A stretch of DNA of 7,576 nucleotides, taken from the NCBI GenBank assembly GCA_937967755.1, contig CALBTA010000537.1, positions 1 to 7,576 of the forward strand, read 5' to 3'. This stretch comes from an uncultured Planctomycetaceae bacterium (lineage in GTDB: Bacteria; Planctomycetota; Planctomycetia; Pirellulales; Pirellulaceae). A program made the position numbers and the translations under genes. Below are positions 5,872 to 7,576 of this stretch, piece by piece. Each line of letters starts with the position of its first letter. Position 1 is the stretch's first letter. A model generated the notes under the pieces. The model was not told the DNA's origin. It ran no database searches and saw only the letters and a list, made by a program, of their open reading frames with translations.

Positions 5872-6951
5872 ATGAAATTCAACGACCTGGCGGAACAATC
5901 GAGCGCCTGGCTGCGGGGAATCGGGCCTGAGTCCGACATCGTGATCAGTACGCGCGTCCGCCTGGCCCGCAACTTGGCGGAGTTTCCCTTCATCCGCCGC
6001 TGCACCGACCACGACCGGGCGGCCATCGAACAGACCGTTCACCGCCGCATTGATGAACTGCCGGAACTAAAAGATCTGTTGTACGTCGATGTGAACGTTT
6101 TGCCTTCGGTCGATCGGCAGTTTCTAGTCGAACGCCAACTCATCAGCCGCGAGCATGCCGAAAGCGAAGGGGCCAGGGCGGTCGCCATCGACCAGCAGGA
6201 AAATTACAGCCTGATGGTGAACGAAGAAGACCACCTGCGGATGCAAGTCATTCGCAGCGGGCTTGATTTGGAAGCTGCCTGGGAACAGATCGGCAACATC
6301 GATGATCTGATCGAGCAGAAAGTGACGTTCGCCTTTCACGAAAAGTACGGCTACCTCACCGCGTGCCCGACCAACGTCGGCACGGGGATGCGCGTTAGCG
6401 TGATGCTGCACCTGCCGGCGTTGGTTATGACGCGGCAGATAGAAAAGGTGTTTCGCAGCCTGCAAAAAATCAACCTCGCGGTGCGTGGGTTGTACGGCGA
6501 AGGCTCGCAGGCGATGGGTGATTTTTATCAGATCAGCAATCAGATCACGCTCGGCCGTACCGAGGAAGAACTGCTGAACCAGGTCGGCGAAGTCGTGCCG
6601 GCGCTCATCGGGTATGAACGTAAGGCCCGCGACTACCTGGTTCGCGAAGGCCACCGCGACTTGCACGACCGGGTCAGCCGGGCCTACGGCATTCTTTGCA
6701 CCGCCCAAACGATCAGCAGCGAGGAAACCATGCACCTGCTTTCCAGCGTGCGGATGGGCGTGAACCTCGGCCTGATCGAAGACCTCGAAATTCCGACTAT
6801 CAACAAGCTGTTCATCCACACGCAGCCCGCCCATCTGCAAAAACTGAGCGGGTCAGAACTCGACACGTCCGCCCGCAACATCGAACGGGCGATGTATCTA
6901 CAACGCAACCTCCGCCCTGACGGCAACGGCAACCCGGCGGAGCAAAATTAA
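5872..6951 (+). CDS. mcsB: Protein arginine kinase McsB
   Basis: An ATP:guanido phosphotransferase-fold enzyme that phosphorylates arginine side chains in proteins; in Firmicutes phosphoarginine directs substrates to ClpC/ClpP. Its 359 residues match the family length. Motifs in order: ISTRVRLARN (25-34, nucleotide phosphate binding), NEEDHLRMQ (117-125, with the catalytic acidic pair), CPTNVGTGMRVSVMLHLPAL (165-184, with the conserved Cys165 and the Arg that grips phosphate), and RGLYGEGS (205-212). Small-guanidine kinases (creatine, arginine) have an extra N-terminal helical domain, which is absent here as in McsB. Near the C-terminus RNIERA (335-340) lies where Bacillus McsB is reported to carry the phosphoarginine-sensing RDxxRA motif, so Asp is replaced by Asn. 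The start is supported by its six-base distance from mcsA and by AGG overlapping the mcsA stop. The partners YwlE phosphatase and ClpC are not in the window. Confidence 0.93.
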   Translation: MKFNDLAEQSSAWLRGIGPESDIVISTRVRLARNLAEFPFIRRCTDHDRAAIEQTVHRRIDELPELKDLLYVDVNVLPSVDRQFLVERQLISREHAESEGARAVAIDQQENYSLMVNEEDHLRMQVIRSGLDLEAAWEQIGNIDDLIEQKVTFAFHEKYGYLTACPTNVGTGMRVSVMLHLPALVMTRQIEKVFRSLQKINLAVRGLYGEGSQAMGDFYQISNQITLGRTEEELLNQVGEVVPALIGYERKARDYLVREGHRDLHDRVSRAYGILCTAQTISSEETMHLLSSVRMGVNLGLIEDLEIPTINKLFIHTQPAHLQKLSGSELDTSARNIERAMYLQRNLRPDGNGNPAEQN

Positions 6952-6954
6952 TGT

Positions 6955-6984
6955 CGTTGTTCGCCCCGCGAACAACGGTCTTTT
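6955..6984 (+). terminator. Intrinsic terminator after mcsB
   Basis: CGTTGTTCGC (6955-6964) and GCGAACAACG (6968-6977) form a perfect 10-bp stem with a CCC loop, starting three bases after the mcsB stop. TCTTTT (6979-6984) follows after one G. This is the strongest terminator-like signal in the window. The T-run is interrupted by one C and overlaps a second hairpin. Confidence 0.75.
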
Positions 6985-6998
6985 CGCGAAGCGAAAGG
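6980..6998 (+). promoter_or_regulatory. Hairpin covering the ribosome binding site of the 7004 gene
   Basis: TTTCGC (6982-6987) pairs with GCGAAA (6991-6996) around GAA, extended outward by a T-G and a C-G pair. The right arm contains AAAGG (6994-6998), the likely Shine-Dalgarno of the next gene, five bases before its ATG. The left arm uses the T-run of the terminator. Folding would hide the ribosome site. Confidence 0.5.
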
Positions 6999-7003
6999 CG
7001 ACG

Positions 7004-7552
7004 ATGTCCGAACCACACGCCGTCAACCCGTACGCATCGCCGCAGGCGGAAGATCAACTGCCGCGATTGCACCTGCCGGCGCGCAACCGCGCGAAATGGA
7101 TCGTCCGCTGCACGCTGATGATCCTGGCCGTTCCGGTTGCCGTCAACGTTTGCGCGATCTGTTTTGGTGACACCGGGCATCGCGGACTGGCGATGGACTT
7201 GCGCTGGCTGCTGGCCATCTGGAACGCCATCTGGCTGACACTCTTGTTCGCGGCGCTATGGATGATCGGCCTCTGGCTGATTGAATCGCTGGCCCGCGCG
7301 ATTCACTTTTTTGCCGGCGGAAAGACCACCCGCGCGCAATGGCTGACCTCGCTCCATGAATCGCTCTGGCCGATGGTACCGGTCGCGGCGATGGGAAGCA
7401 TGTTGTGGGTCGCCTGGCTCGGTGTGTTCTTCCTCGCTAGTCACGCCGGTGGGTACATGACCGACGTAGTCTTCCAATGCGGTGCCCATCTATTAGGGGC
7501 ATGCGTCTACGGCAACGTCTTTTGGAACTGGTATCTGCTTCGCCGCCAGTAG
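7004..7552 (+). CDS. Four-helix membrane protein with NPYASP motif, function unknown
   Basis: A 182-residue protein I cannot assign to a function. Residues 1-30 are polar and contain NPYASP at 8-13, a short motif that recurs near the N-terminus of many planctomycete membrane proteins. Four hydrophobic segments follow at about 33-54, 66-93, 121-145 and 157-178, with many Trp residues in the second to fourth. The loop around 104-118 (GGKTTRAQW) is basic. There is no cleavable signal peptide, so it is probably an inner-membrane protein. The start is supported by AAAGG five bases upstream. It follows mcsB by 52 bases, but an intrinsic terminator lies between them, so it may be expressed by read-through or from a promoter I do not see. 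A link to arginine phosphorylation is only a possibility from position. Confidence 0.75.
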   Translation: MSEPHAVNPYASPQAEDQLPRLHLPARNRAKWIVRCTLMILAVPVAVNVCAICFGDTGHRGLAMDLRWLLAIWNAIWLTLLFAALWMIGLWLIESLARAIHFFAGGKTTRAQWLTSLHESLWPMVPVAAMGSMLWVAWLGVFFLASHAGGYMTDVVFQCGAHLLGACVYGNVFWNWYLLRRQ

Positions 7553-7576
7553 GCACACGCTGGCAGCTTGCCGCTA

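Noticed and set aside
6124..6840. 238-residue minus-strand frame opposite mcsB
   Set aside because: Antisense shadow of the strongly conserved mcsB frame; no recognisable family and no ribosome site.

Overview
The window looks like chromosomal DNA from a planctomycete, most likely the Pirellulales side of the phylum. The reasons are the moderately high G+C, the mcsA-mcsB pair next to a membrane protein whose N-terminus carries the planctomycete-style NPYASP motif, and the intergenic micro-repeats whose translation reads RIPQSAF. This assignment is an inference from gene content and style; no marker gene in the window settles it.

Layout. Positions 1-472 (minus strand) hold the first 33 codons of an XdhC/CoxI-type protein, preceded on the same strand by a small ABM-fold putative monooxygenase; a hairpin plus T-run lies between them. 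Positions 610-1794 (plus) encode an ArsM-type arsenite methyltransferase with a Cys-rich tail. Its stop codon overlaps the stop codon of a convergent, probably exported, alpha/beta hydrolase (1791-3131, minus). Positions 3132-3430 are non-coding and rich in inverted repeats. Positions 3431-4939 (minus) encode TrpE, the large subunit of anthranilate synthase. Positions 4940-5313 separate the divergent trpE and mcsA genes. That stretch contains a compact repeat element (14-bp tandem repeats plus a long imperfect inverted repeat), then a near-consensus sigma70-type promoter and a small hairpin next to the mcsA ribosome binding site. Positions 5314-6951 (plus) are mcsA and mcsB, six bases apart, followed by an intrinsic terminator and then a four-helix membrane protein of unknown function (7004-7552).

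How the genes work together. McsA and McsB form the protein arginine kinase and its zinc-binding activator, which in Firmicutes mark proteins for ClpC/ClpP degradation. They are the only clear functional unit here, and they are transcribed from their own promoter. trpE stands alone, with no trpG or other trp gene beside it. The ArsM-like enzyme points to arsenic methylation, but no arsR, arsB/acr3 or radical-SAM arsenosugar gene is in view. The hydrolase, ABM protein and XdhC-like protein have no evident link to the others.

I found no convincing new multi-gene system. The most unusual signals are the repeat element in front of trpE, the tandem hairpins after mcsB that combine a terminator with a sequestered ribosome binding site, and the extended, Cys-rich ArsM architecture.
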